A stretch of DNA of 64,000 bases. It comes from Alistipes onderdonkii (GTDB lineage: Bacteria; Bacteroidota; Bacteroidia; Bacteroidales; Rikenellaceae). Shown piece after piece: positions 24,934 through 33,405 of this stretch. Within the stretch, counting starts at the first letter, position 1, and the number at the start of each line of letters is the position of its first letter. The stretch spans positions 3,038,001-3,102,000 of the forward strand of contig NZ_CP102251.1 in the NCBI RefSeq assembly GCF_025145285.1. The letters run 5' to 3'. Position numbers and translations under genes: made by a program. A model generated the notes under the pieces. That model ran no database searches, was not told the DNA's origin, and was given only the letters and a program-made list of their open reading frames with translations.

Positions 24934-24965
24934 GCGTTTCATGCTTTGAAATCGGATTGTTTTTG

Positions 24966-24973
24966 TAAATTTG
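24966..24973 (+). promoter_or_regulatory. -7 box of the FKBP-like lipoprotein pair
   Basis: TAAATTTG 16 bp before ATG 24989. A TTTG at 24945-24948 lies 17 bp upstream of it. Confidence 0.5.
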
Positions 24974-24988
24974 CACGATAATACGACG

Positions 24989-25639
24989 ATGAAAAGACTA
25001 TTTGTCATATGCATATCCGCTGCGCTCGTGTCGCTGGCCGGCTGTTCCGACGACGAGGACGTCCAGCCCGCGCAGAAGGAGAGGATAGTCTCTTTCCTGA
25101 CCGGGACGCACGCACCCCGGCTCGTCGCCGAGGAGAACCTGGAGGAAGGCAGCAACCAGCCCTACTACACGGTTTCGGGCGATGCCGTATACCGCTACAT
25201 TACCGACATCTACAATCCCGACCGGGTCAACTGGCCGGAGGTAACCCCGGCCTCGACCGTGAAGATCACGTTCCGCGCCTACGTCTTCACCTATGCGAAT
25301 ATCGTGACGACGGGCTCGGAAAACAACTGGACAGTACCTTATTATACGAACGATGCCGCCCTGAAAAGTTTTCTGGAAGGGCGGGGGCTCAATACCGAGT
25401 GGTGGAAGTTCGAGCCGCTGACGGTGGATATGCGGCACCCTGACATAATAAAAGGGCTGGCCGATGCGTTACTTGGTTGCCGCGAGGGCGATGCCGTCGA
25501 GGTGTATATGACATACAATATGGCCTATGGCGACGATTATTTCGGCCTTATCCCGAATGAGAGTCCCATAGCCTGGTTTTTTACGGTGGACGCAGTGGAT
25601 CCGGTCGACGCGGACGCCCCTGTGGAACCGGCGAATTAA
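24989..25639 (+). CDS. FKBP-like lipoprotein 1
   Basis: A 216-residue lipoprotein (MKRLFVICISAALVSLAGC). The C-terminal half reads like an FKBP-type prolyl isomerase: HPDIIKGLADALLGCREGDA, VEVYMTYNMAYGDD, then SPIAWFFTVDAVD, matching 'vI.G...AL.gM..Gd..ev.ip..lAYG...IP..s.l.F.vel'. Several aromatic active-site residues of catalytic FKBPs are not evident, so it may be a chaperone or binding protein rather than an isomerase. ATG 24989 gives a clean signal; the GTG/ATG seven codons upstream overlaps the promoter box. It is 27 bp ahead of a second FKBP-like lipoprotein. Confidence 0.7.
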   Translation: MKRLFVICISAALVSLAGCSDDEDVQPAQKERIVSFLTGTHAPRLVAEENLEEGSNQPYYTVSGDAVYRYITDIYNPDRVNWPEVTPASTVKITFRAYVFTYANIVTTGSENNWTVPYYTNDAALKSFLEGRGLNTEWWKFEPLTVDMRHPDIIKGLADALLGCREGDAVEVYMTYNMAYGDDYFGLIPNESPIAWFFTVDAVDPVDADAPVEPAN

Positions 25640-25666
25640 AAGTTGAGTAAAATACAAACCGAATAT

Positions 25667-27238
25667 ATGAAATTTATCGCTCGTTTTCTGTACGTGCCGC
25701 TCGCCGGCCTTCTGGTGCTGACGTCCTGCGCGAAAGACGAAACGGAATCTTACGACAAATTCGAGAACCAGGCGCTCGAGGCATGGATGACCCAGCACCG
25801 CAGTGACCTGGTGGAGAACCTCCAGTCCGAAGGGCTGTACTATGTCGACCTGCTCGATGCGGGCGACCTTGCGTCCGATCCGATCAACACCGAGGACATC
25901 TGGGTGTCTTTCGATTTTTCGGGGCGCGATTTGAGCGGCAACATCATCCTCACGCGCAATGCCGACGATGCCGTGCTGGCCGGGTCTTTCTCCAAGTATA
26001 CCCACTATGTGCCTTTCTACCGCTACTGCGGCTCGGAAAACTCAGGACTGATGGAAGGGACGTGGCTGGCCATGCGCCGTACGCTGACGCTCGGCGATAC
26101 TTATTTCCGGAATAACAAAGACCGGCTGGGCATCACCTCCCCCGAGGTGACGCTGCGCTACGGCTCGAAAATCCGGCTCTACATGCCTTCGTCGGTGGTC
26201 GGCAACGGCGTCGAGGGTACGGGCGGATATGAGGGGCAGGAAGGTTATTCGCTCAGTTCCAAACGTCCGTTCATCGTGACCATGGAGATCCGCGACACGG
26301 TCAGCAACCCGCTCGAACGCGAGGGTACCGATGTGGATGATTTCTGCGAACTGAACGGCGGCCTGCAGATTTACAGCAAGGGCGACGACGACACGCCCGC
26401 CACGGAGGTGCCGGAAGACCCCGAGGATCCCGAACACCCCTACAACGAGACGTCCAAGCGCTGGGTCAGCGCCTGCGACTCGATCCCCCAGGTCTACGTC
26501 AACGTGCGCTACAACCCGGCCGAGCCCCGGGATCAGCTCTCCTTCCCTGCGCCCTACCACGTAGGCTACGAGCCCTATGTCAGCGAGGCTTCGGTCAGGG
26601 ACATCGACATGCAGATCGCCGAGGCGCTCAAAAAGCGTTTCCACGGCGAGGGCGACGATTACCAGAAGTACGAGGGGGTCAAGGCGCTCGAAGCCGACTC
26701 GGTGACGCTCGACGGTACGGCCAAAATCTGGTATATCGGCCGTTTCCTCGACGGGTTCATCTTCGACACGAACATCGACGAGGTGAAGAAGATCATCTAC
26801 GGCGAGGTCGCGCAAAAGGGCACGGCGCTCGACTACACCCCGTCGAGCGGCGGGATGATCCAGGCGTTCTACTATACCATTCCCAACCTCAAGTTCGGTC
26901 AGTGGGCGGAGCTCATCACCACGTCGACCAACGCCTACGGTTCGTCGGGCAAGAGCGGCTCGTCGAGTTCGTCCACTTCGGGGTCGAGCGGTTATTCGTC
27001 GAGTTACCTCGATTATCTCAACTACCTCAATTACGCCAATAGCTACTACGGCAGCGGCGGCTACTACGGGGGGTACTACGGCGGCTATTACGGCAACTAC
27101 TACGGCGGTTACTACGACAGCATGTACGGCTACGGCTACGACAGTTCCAGCACGGGTACCACCGTGACGACCATCACCACCGAGATCCCGTCGTTCACGC
27201 CCCTTATTTTCCAGCTTTACATCGAACCGGAAGATTGA
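25667..27238 (+). CDS. FKBP-like lipoprotein 2 with Tyr/Gly-rich insertion
   Basis: A ~523-residue lipoprotein (MKFIARFLYVPLAGLLVLTSC). It has an N-terminal domain with YVDLLDAG and VSFDFSGRDLSGNII, a middle domain with a Pro/Glu-rich linker (PEDPEDPEHPYNE), and a C-terminal FKBP-like segment (GGMIQAFYYTIPNLKFGQWA, ELITTSTNAYGSSG, then IPSFTPLIFQLYIEPED). Between AYG and IPSF, the FKBP '80s loop', sits an insertion of about 70 residues made of Ser/Gly and then Tyr/Gly repeats (GGYYGGYYGGYYGNYYGGYY). It is the last gene of a two-gene operon and the last chromosomal gene before the mobile element. Confidence 0.7.
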   Translation: MKFIARFLYVPLAGLLVLTSCAKDETESYDKFENQALEAWMTQHRSDLVENLQSEGLYYVDLLDAGDLASDPINTEDIWVSFDFSGRDLSGNIILTRNADDAVLAGSFSKYTHYVPFYRYCGSENSGLMEGTWLAMRRTLTLGDTYFRNNKDRLGITSPEVTLRYGSKIRLYMPSSVVGNGVEGTGGYEGQEGYSLSSKRPFIVTMEIRDTVSNPLEREGTDVDDFCELNGGLQIYSKGDDDTPATEVPEDPEDPEHPYNETSKRWVSACDSIPQVYVNVRYNPAEPRDQLSFPAPYHVGYEPYVSEASVRDIDMQIAEALKKRFHGEGDDYQKYEGVKALEADSVTLDGTAKIWYIGRFLDGFIFDTNIDEVKKIIYGEVAQKGTALDYTPSSGGMIQAFYYTIPNLKFGQWAELITTSTNAYGSSGKSGSSSSSTSGSSGYSSSYLDYLNYLNYANSYYGSGGYYGGYYGGYYGNYYGGYYDSMYGYGYDSSSTGTTVTTITTEIPSFTPLIFQLYIEPED

Positions 27239-27320
27239 TCCGGCTTCGCTGCCCGGTGTGGAAAAACCGTCCTTTCGCCAATACGATGAGTGTTTTTTTA
27301 TAATTGGAATAGGCAAAATG

Positions 27321-27360
27321 TAAATAACGGAAAATCAATATATTAAAATTCCGTTATTTA
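27321..27360. repeat. 12-bp inverted repeat at the chromosome/element junction
   Basis: TAAATAACGGAA (27321-27332) and TTCCGTTATTTA (27349-27360) are perfect complements around a 16-bp AT-rich loop. It could terminate the FKBP operon or be part of the element end. Confidence 0.6.
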
Positions 27361-27394
27361 CACGGATTTCGGATGCAAAGGCTATTAAAAGTAG

Positions 27395-27438
27395 AATTCG
27401 ACGGGAGTTTCGTTACCAAATCGTAACCCCGTCGAATT
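27395..27438. repeat. Compound inverted repeat near the integrase (candidate att region)
   Basis: AATTCGACGGG (27395-27405) pairs with CCCGTCGAATT (27428-27438); inside, GTTAC (27412-27416) pairs with GTAAC (27423-27427). It lies just inside the drop in GC and 110 bp before the integrase, the usual place for an attachment site. The other element end is outside the window, so no att core can be confirmed. Confidence 0.4.
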
Positions 27439-27502
27439 GCTTTATAATAGCATATATGCGACTGAATTACAATTTCTTGCGCAAATATACGTAATTCTTG
27501 AG

Positions 27503-27546
27503 AACTCAACAACCGATACCTTTGTCACATTAAAAATTGTTGAGTT
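27503..27546 (+). promoter_or_regulatory. Integrase promoter framed by a 10-bp inverted repeat
   Basis: The -7 box TACCTTTG (27517-27524) lies between AACTCAACAA (27503-27512) and TTGTTGAGTT (27537-27546), perfect complements. The second arm touches the integrase ATG. It may be an operator, or an RNA stem that hides the start if transcription begins further upstream. Confidence 0.5.
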
Positions 27547-28809
27547 ATGAAAAGTACGTTCAAAGTTCTGTTTTATCTGAAAAAGGATAAAATCTCGAAA
27601 GACGGGAAAGTTCCGGTCATGGGCCGCATCACGGTTAACGGCACGCAAGCCGGTTTCAGTTGCAAGTTGAATATCGACCCGGCGCTATGGGATGAGAAAA
27701 CCAATTATCTGAAATCGCAACGAAATACGCTTTCGCGCGAAATTCACCAGATGCTTGAAAACATCAAAGCTCAAATTGCCAAACACTATCAGTCGATCAG
27801 TGACCGTGATGCGTATGTCACGGCCAATAAGGTCAAGAATGCTTACCATGGTTTCGGCGACCGATATAAAACGCTTATCGCAGCTTTCGACTACCATGCC
27901 GATTCTATAAAAGCGAGAATCGGACGTGACAGAGCGCAACGTACTTACGATAGGCTGATGGAAGAACGCCGTTGCCTGATGCGGTATCTGGTTCTGAAAA
28001 AACTGGAAGATGTGACTTTGAAGGAGTTGGATGTCACGTTCATCGAAAGATATTACGCATGGATGCTCTCAGACGGACATTGCGGCAAGACAACGGCTTT
28101 CAAACGCACCCAGACGTTGAAGTGTGTTTTATATGTAGCCGTTGAGCAAGGCTGGATAGACCGTCATCCCTTTCTGGCGTTCAAATGTGCTCCGGATTAT
28201 AAGCCCCGCATGTTCCTGTCCGACGAAGAAATACAACGGCTTATGAATATAGAATTGCGTTATCATCGGCAGCGGGCCGTGCGGGATATGTTTATTTTCT
28301 GTTGTTTCACCGGACTGGCTTATATAGATCTGAAGAATCTGACTTACGATCATATCGTAACAACTCCGACGGGAGAACAATATATCTATAATCGCCGTCA
28401 GAAGACCGGTACGCCTTATCACATCATGTTGCTGCCCATTGCGCAAGAGCTTATCGAACGATATAGAGGGTATCCGGGTAAAATCGACGAAACGCGGGTC
28501 TTTCCCGTGAAAGATCGGAAAAGTATGTGTACAACGATAAAACGTATTGCCCAAAAATGCGGCATTACCAAAAACCTATCGACGCACATCGGTCGGCATA
28601 CGTTCGGAACGACGGTCACGCTGGAGAAAGGCGTTCCCATCGAGACTGTCTCGGAGATGCTCGGACATAAGCAGATTACGACGACTCAGATCTATGCCAA
28701 ATTAACTGCCAACAAGATGAAGGAAGACGTACGTCTTCTTACGCAGCGCATCGGCAATCTGTATGAACTCACACAGCCTACGACCCGGCTGCTTTCCCAA
28801 GAGGCTTAA
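27547..28809 (+). CDS. int: Tyrosine site-specific integrase of the conjugative element
   Basis: This 420-residue enzyme would integrate and excise the element. It has the Bacteroidetes arm-binding and SAM-like core-binding domains, then the catalytic domain. Visible catalytic residues are His347 and Arg350 (HIGRHTFGT), His374 (LGHKQITTT) and nucleophile Tyr383 (IYAK), plus Lys in RRQKTGTPYHIML. The usual first Arg is replaced (CFTGLAYIDL has Ala), a trait known from IntDOT-type integrases that lack Arg I. The gene begins a clear drop in GC and is followed by a perfect 18-bp terminator stem. Confidence 0.95.
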   Translation: MKSTFKVLFYLKKDKISKDGKVPVMGRITVNGTQAGFSCKLNIDPALWDEKTNYLKSQRNTLSREIHQMLENIKAQIAKHYQSISDRDAYVTANKVKNAYHGFGDRYKTLIAAFDYHADSIKARIGRDRAQRTYDRLMEERRCLMRYLVLKKLEDVTLKELDVTFIERYYAWMLSDGHCGKTTAFKRTQTLKCVLYVAVEQGWIDRHPFLAFKCAPDYKPRMFLSDEEIQRLMNIELRYHRQRAVRDMFIFCCFTGLAYIDLKNLTYDHIVTTPTGEQYIYNRRQKTGTPYHIMLLPIAQELIERYRGYPGKIDETRVFPVKDRKSMCTTIKRIAQKCGITKNLSTHIGRHTFGTTVTLEKGVPIETVSEMLGHKQITTTQIYAKLTANKMKEDVRLLTQRIGNLYELTQPTTRLLSQEA

Positions 28810-28813
28810 CCCT

Positions 28814-28853
28814 AAACGAACGGCGACCAGATCAGTCTGGTCGCCGTTCGTTT
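28814..28853. terminator. Bidirectional terminator between int and the HTH genes
   Basis: AAACGAACGGCGACCAGA (28814-28831) pairs perfectly with TCTGGTCGCCGTTCGTTT (28836-28853) over a 4-nt loop. Confidence 0.88.
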
Positions 28854-29154
28854 ACTTATTCCAGGGCCGGAAGTCGCGGTAGTTTTTCTTCAGCACCTCG
28901 AAGATACCGGATTCGGGATAGAGGATTTTCCCGCCGAGCGTCGTATAGGGAATCGCTTTCGTATCCCGCAAGGTCTGCAACGTCCGTTTGCACACATGGA
29001 AGCGTCTGCAAATCTCATCTCCGGTCAGATAATGCTCCTGACCGATCGTCGGCCGCAAATGTTTCATGGCCGTTTCGATCTCGCGCGTGGTTTGCACCAT
29101 CCAATCCGTCAGTTCCTTGAACTCTTCGGATCGCTTCGTAATAATGTCCGACAT
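28852..29154 (-). CDS. Excisionase-like helix-turn-helix protein 1
   Basis: A 100-residue protein whose C-terminal half is a winged HTH of the HTH_17/excisionase type (YLTGDEICRRFHVCKRTLQT, then LGGKILYPESGIFEVL). Pairs of such genes beside the integrase are standard in Bacteroidetes conjugative elements, where they direct excision. It starts 1 bp after the second copy's stop, so the two are co-transcribed. The Cys in HVCKR is unusual but not diagnostic. Confidence 0.82.
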   Translation of the reverse strand: MSDIITKRSEEFKELTDWMVQTTREIETAMKHLRPTIGQEHYLTGDEICRRFHVCKRTLQTLRDTKAIPYTTLGGKILYPESGIFEVLKKNYRDFRPWNK

Positions 29155-29155
29155 A

Positions 29156-29437
29156 CTATCTGCGGATCAGAGCTTCGCGGATGACGCGTTCGACGTCGGT
29201 CTCCCGGTAATAGAATTTGGAACCTATCGTGGAATATGGGATGATTCCCCGATCGCGGTAATTCTGCAAAGCCCGCTGCGAGATATGCAGCGCCTCGCAT
29301 ACTTCCTGCGTGCTGAGCCATTTCTCCCGTGTGGGCGGAGCTACCTTACGATACAATTCCGTTACGGCGACCGACAGGCCGCACAGACGCCTTCTCAGTT
29401 CCAGATAGGCATCGTGTTCCATCATGGTTACTTCCAT
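29156..29437 (-). CDS. Excisionase-like helix-turn-helix protein 2
   Basis: A 93-residue protein with the same HTH_17-type domain (WLSTQEVCEALHISQRALQN, then IGSKFYYRETDVERVI). The N-terminus is a charged helix. ATG codons 5 and 6 are alternative starts. It is the first gene of a two-gene unit with the protein above, and probably acts with it and Int at the element ends. Confidence 0.82.
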   Translation of the reverse strand: MEVTMMEHDAYLELRRRLCGLSVAVTELYRKVAPPTREKWLSTQEVCEALHISQRALQNYRDRGIIPYSTIGSKFYYRETDVERVIREALIRR

Positions 29438-29463
29438 AAGTCGAATGTTTTATGAATTAGTAT

Positions 29464-29940
29464 TTAGTATAATTTAAGCACCGGCATCGGATGCCGTCGT
29501 GTTTCATTTCGTCGTTTCAAATCCGGTGCACACAGCCGGATTTGCCGTCGTGCCGAAAAGTAATCCTCCGTCAGCATCAGCTTTTCTGCTTCCGGTGTAA
29601 AGAGCATTACGCCTTTCATCACCGCATAATACGCCTCGTCATTCGCCACGACATGACGGGGCTGTAACTTCAGACGAGTCAATTCCGGCAATAATTTCCG
29701 CATGTATAGTTCATCGGGCCGCTTCGCTTCTTCCGTCGTCGCATGGAAGGATGCTTCCGGAGGCAGATCGTATTGCAGATAGAACAGGTTTTCGAGCGCC
29801 CGTCCGGGTGTCGTCTTTTTCAACTCTTCGGAGATGTGATGCCTGAAACCCTCTTCGCCGTTCGTTCCGACAGCGAAACGTACGGCATGCAGCGTTCAGT
29901 CGAGCGTCAGGTAAATACTTCGTATCCGGTCTTCCCGCAT
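29464..29940 (-). pseudogene. Element gene interrupted by an in-frame TGA at codon 15
   Basis: The frame starts at ATG 29940, 5 bp after the stop of the upstream gene, and reads MREDRIRSIYLTLD, then TGA (29896-29898), then TLHAVRFAVGTNGEEGF... to 29464 without further stops (159 codons). The operon-like spacing of the ATG and the coding look of the short segment suggest one original gene with TGG changed to TGA. Translation could restart at TTG 29823 (MKKTTPGRALENLFYLQYDL). I do not recognise the family; the C-terminus is basic (LKRRNETRRHPMPVLKLY). Confidence 0.6.
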
Positions 29941-29945
29941 ATTCG

Positions 29946-31196
29946 TTACATTTTTATTGCGGCACGTTTGCCGCTGACAGGACGGGAATGCCGCAGCCTG
30001 CGTTCCGTTTCCCGCCTTTTGGTTACGGTGCCCGTTCCGGGCAGGGAAACATGCTGTTTCGCATCCGGCGATGACTCTTTGTATTCCGTCAGGAATCTCC
30101 CGTTCTGAATGTTGTATTCCGTGCGAAGAATACCCGCTGCGATTTCACGGGCCTGCTGCTGCAAGGCACCGTACCCGAAGTCGTGCGTCGATTGCCGGTT
30201 TCCCATACGCGCCCGGTCGCAATCCCGGAGTTTCGACGCCACCTCGGAGAAGAACTCCCGATGTCTGAAACGATGCAACCCGTCGTCGGCTACAGATGCG
30301 GCGTACCCGTTTTCCGCGATATACAACAGCGTTGCGAGATCGTGATTGCCTGACGATACCTGTGTCCGGTTCCCGGCAACGAACCTCTCGAAGTCCTCGT
30401 AGCACGGCGATATGGAATATGCTGCCGAACATATGCCTTCCGAAAGTACCGATGTCGGAATCCACTTCTCCTCGGTAAAACTGTATCGGGATCTCTCCAG
30501 TCCCGGATACTCGCTTTTCAGATCGCTTTTCACGAATTTGTCGATACACTTGTCCGCCATCGCGGCGATTCGGGGCGGCAAATGTTTCAATTCATAGATT
30601 TTCAGCGTATCTGCATCAGTCCGCATTCCGAAGAAACGATCCGTCATGTATTGCATATAGCAGTACATGGCCCGCCGGCCCTTGGGCGTATCGCTGAAGA
30701 GATAAGTTCCCTGTGAAGAGGTTACAGCCCGATAGAGCGGTGCATCGTCGGGCGCCGTACGGGCACAATGCATCGTAAATCTCCGGTATTCGGAATCGCG
30801 CATCAGCTGTTCCCGCCGCCCTGCCGGAGAGAGGGGCGAAAGACCTTTCGAGAGTGCGAAAGCCGCATCCCGGAGCGAAACGGCCGGCTCGGGGTGTATA
30901 TCCTGCCGGATAAAAGCCGGAGCCAGCTTCCCGTAAAAATACTCGTTCGTCGTACTTCGGCGCGACGGAATCGCTTTGCTGTCGGGAAAGGTCAGATGCA
31001 GCAGCGTGTGGTCGGGAACGACCGATGAACGGGAGCAGGCGGCAACCTGTTCGCGTATATAATCTTCGAAAGACTGACGTCCGTTTTCTCGGACGGCGAT
31101 ACGCACGGCCTGCATCTGCGGATTCATCGTAACGAAAACACTCGCCGGAACCTTGCGCCTCATGAGGCGGTCTAAAAAATCTGCGATTCGGGACAT
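29946..31196 (-). CDS. Conserved-looking element protein of unknown function (416 residues)
   Basis: A soluble protein without signal or membrane span, basic at its C-terminus (VTKRRETERRLRHSRPVSGK). Residues near 50-110 (FEDYIREQVAACSRSSVVPD, LLHLTFPDSKAIPS) and the tail part (FGYGALQQQAREIAAGILRT) look folded. I do not recognise a domain. It lies directly upstream of the TGA-interrupted gene in the same direction, so the two probably form one unit. Confidence 0.7.
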   Translation of the reverse strand: MSRIADFLDRLMRRKVPASVFVTMNPQMQAVRIAVRENGRQSFEDYIREQVAACSRSSVVPDHTLLHLTFPDSKAIPSRRSTTNEYFYGKLAPAFIRQDIHPEPAVSLRDAAFALSKGLSPLSPAGRREQLMRDSEYRRFTMHCARTAPDDAPLYRAVTSSQGTYLFSDTPKGRRAMYCYMQYMTDRFFGMRTDADTLKIYELKHLPPRIAAMADKCIDKFVKSDLKSEYPGLERSRYSFTEEKWIPTSVLSEGICSAAYSISPCYEDFERFVAGNRTQVSSGNHDLATLLYIAENGYAASVADDGLHRFRHREFFSEVASKLRDCDRARMGNRQSTHDFGYGALQQQAREIAAGILRTEYNIQNGRFLTEYKESSPDAKQHVSLPGTGTVTKRRETERRLRHSRPVSGKRAAIKM

Positions 31197-31244
31197 GAAC
31201 GGTAAATTTCAGAGGATTTTACAAGACAGAATCGGAAATAATAT

Positions 31245-33185
31245 CTATTCCCTGACACAACGCACCAGCCCTTTGCCTTTTCCGCCTTCGAAGTTCGTCC
31301 ACCCGCTGTTGATCTCGAATTTGAAATAGACGGTCGGATACGGCGTAGCGGATGTCGGTTCGGACGCCGCTCCGGTCAGCATGACGGCAACGCCGTCACG
31401 ATCCAGCCGAAAATCGTCGTTCCCGACCGGTACGGGATAAAACGTCCCCTTCGTATCTCCCCTGAAGCGCTGGAACCAATAGCCGTTGTCGAACGCTCCG
31501 ACCACATATGGTTCTCCGGGAAAAACGTAATTCTCGAAAGCCGTCCATGTATAACGGCTCGGCAGCCGGTACCCTTCGGGACAGGGGTCATACACGCTTT
31601 TCGCACTCGCCCAACCGTAAGTGTCCACAGGCGCGGGATCGCCCCAAAGGGCATTGTCGTAATAGGTATAAAGTTTGGCGTACCACCCCGTATAGACATA
31701 CGTCGTCGGGTGCCGGGTCATATAGGTCAGATCGTATGTTTTGGCTTCGGATCCGTTCGAGGTGTAGATTGTCGGCCAATGGTTTATGAACCGATCCTTA
31801 CGTCCTGCGGCGTTGTAGACCTCGTTCGACGTAAAGGGATCTTTGCGCCCCCATGTGTAGACCAGTCCGTAGCGGGTTTTCAAATCCGTACCGATGGCTC
31901 CCAGATTCCGATCCATGACAAGGAACTGTTCGCCCGCTCGGTTCGTATACCGGTCGTCCTGCGGTCGATCGTTGGGCAGGCACCATATATGCCAGCTCCA
32001 GAGAATCGTCCCGCCAGCATCGTACACCGCGACGAGCGCATTGCCCCGCTGACCGTTCGTGCGCACCGTAAGACGGTTGTCCGCAAGCGTGAATCCCGTC
32101 ACGATCTTGTTGTCCTGCCACAGCAGCCCGGCGGATGCCGGAGCGTATTCATCGCCCGCCTCGATTCCCAGATAGGCGTAATTGCGGCTGCGAGACGTGC
32201 GATACGGGGTAACATCGAACGTAACCTGATCGCCGGTGCAGATATGGCAGTTCGCCGTTCCGTAATACAGACCGTCGTAGACGAGAACCCGGTTGTCGAT
32301 CTCATTTTCGCCCCTGATAACAAGCTCCAGATTATGCCACGTGTTTCGGCGGACATTGAAATCCGACGTGTTATTTTCACCCGGATAAACGATGTATTCG
32401 ACAAGGGCTTTGTCCGCACTCCGTTCCGCGAGAATCCGCAGGTAGGTGGCACAGGCCGGAGCATTTTCAGGGCACTTGTCCTTCTGGTCGGTGATCGTGT
32501 CTACCGAGCCCTGCAAGTTCTCGAAAAGATACGCTGTACCCGCGGTTCTCCGTTCATTGCCGACAGGCATCGCCTCGCCGTCATAGTAGTTCGCCTCGAC
32601 CGTCGAAGAAATACTGCCCGAATCGAAGGGACGTATCGTCAGCGGCAGATTGCAGAACTGCACAGAGCGAAGACGGAGCGACGGTGCGACGGCGTCGGCG
32701 ACCTCGATGGTATAGGCGATCTTCGCCGCACTGCGCGTTACGCGAAGCGATGAGGGGGTACACCGGCCAGCGCCATCGACCGCCAATGTTCCCCGATCCG
32801 TCATCGGGATAGCGTCCGAAGACTCCATCACGTCTACCGCTGTTTCGTAAAACTGGATCTTGAACGCATTTTTATCTCCCAGATCCTGTCCGGCGTTCGC
32901 AATCGCATAACTCCGATAATTGCCGGGAAGGACGTTGAACACCAGCGGCGAGGAAACGGAGGGGAAATAAAAATGATATTCTGTATCTCCGTACAGATAC
33001 AAATTCACATCCCGAATGCAATTTTCATCCATTGCGCGGGTGGCGGCCTGCTGCTCGGTCGTCAGATGCAGTTCGACCCTGACGGGCGATTGTTTTTCGG
33101 GCGCCCGAGCCGGTATCTCTACCGCTTCGGTGCAGGCTGCGAGCATCGAAAGCATGCCCGGGAGCCAAATCAACAGTTTTTTCAT
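31245..33185 (-). CDS. DUF4906/FISUMP fimbrial-type lipoprotein 2
   Basis: A 646-residue lipoprotein (MKKLLIWLPGMLSMLAAC). The N-terminal part has fimbrillin features: VRVELHLT, IRDVNLYLYGD, VFNVLPGNYRSYAIANAGQD and the later NTSDFNVRRNTWHNLEL, as in Mfa/FimB-type subunits with DUF4906. The C-terminal third matches the Fibrobacter 'major paralogous' (FISUMP) type: WSWHIWCLP, VMDRNLGAIG, YTWGRKDPF, SVYDPCPEGYRLPS and LVRCVRE. It is a likely tip or accessory adhesin and is a shorter paralogue of the 869-residue protein upstream in the same locus. Confidence 0.8.
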   Translation of the reverse strand: MKKLLIWLPGMLSMLAACTEAVEIPARAPEKQSPVRVELHLTTEQQAATRAMDENCIRDVNLYLYGDTEYHFYFPSVSSPLVFNVLPGNYRSYAIANAGQDLGDKNAFKIQFYETAVDVMESSDAIPMTDRGTLAVDGAGRCTPSSLRVTRSAAKIAYTIEVADAVAPSLRLRSVQFCNLPLTIRPFDSGSISSTVEANYYDGEAMPVGNERRTAGTAYLFENLQGSVDTITDQKDKCPENAPACATYLRILAERSADKALVEYIVYPGENNTSDFNVRRNTWHNLELVIRGENEIDNRVLVYDGLYYGTANCHICTGDQVTFDVTPYRTSRSRNYAYLGIEAGDEYAPASAGLLWQDNKIVTGFTLADNRLTVRTNGQRGNALVAVYDAGGTILWSWHIWCLPNDRPQDDRYTNRAGEQFLVMDRNLGAIGTDLKTRYGLVYTWGRKDPFTSNEVYNAAGRKDRFINHWPTIYTSNGSEAKTYDLTYMTRHPTTYVYTGWYAKLYTYYDNALWGDPAPVDTYGWASAKSVYDPCPEGYRLPSRYTWTAFENYVFPGEPYVVGAFDNGYWFQRFRGDTKGTFYPVPVGNDDFRLDRDGVAVMLTGAASEPTSATPYPTVYFKFEINSGWTNFEGGKGKGLVRCVRE

Positions 33186-33196
33186 CGTGACAGCGG

Positions 33197-33394
33197 TTAA
33201 AATTCGGGGGTTGCGATTTCCTTATCCCAGCCGGGAATGTCGATCGTATCGGCTTCGATCACCGGGCAGCGGATAATTTCCACCTCTTCATGTTCGTAGA
33301 CATGGCAGCCTGTAAATAGCGATGCGATAAGCGCGACCGCCGTTGTTGCAAGAAAGCCGTACGCGACGGCATATTTGATTTTCAGTCTGTTCAT
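33197..33394 (-). CDS. Small membrane-anchored protein of the fimbrial locus (65 residues)
   Basis: One hydrophobic helix (KYAVAYGFLATTAVALIASLF, about residues 7-27) ends at a Cys in FTGCHVYEHEEVEI, which may be a lipobox-like site. An acidic tail follows. The gene sits 11 bp ahead of the DUF4906 gene and 11 bp after the radical SAM gene, so it is part of that operon. The family is unknown to me. Confidence 0.6.
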   Translation of the reverse strand: MNRLKIKYAVAYGFLATTAVALIASLFTGCHVYEHEEVEIIRCPVIEADTIDIPGWDKEIATPEF

Positions 33395-33405
33395 AAGTTC
33401 GATTG

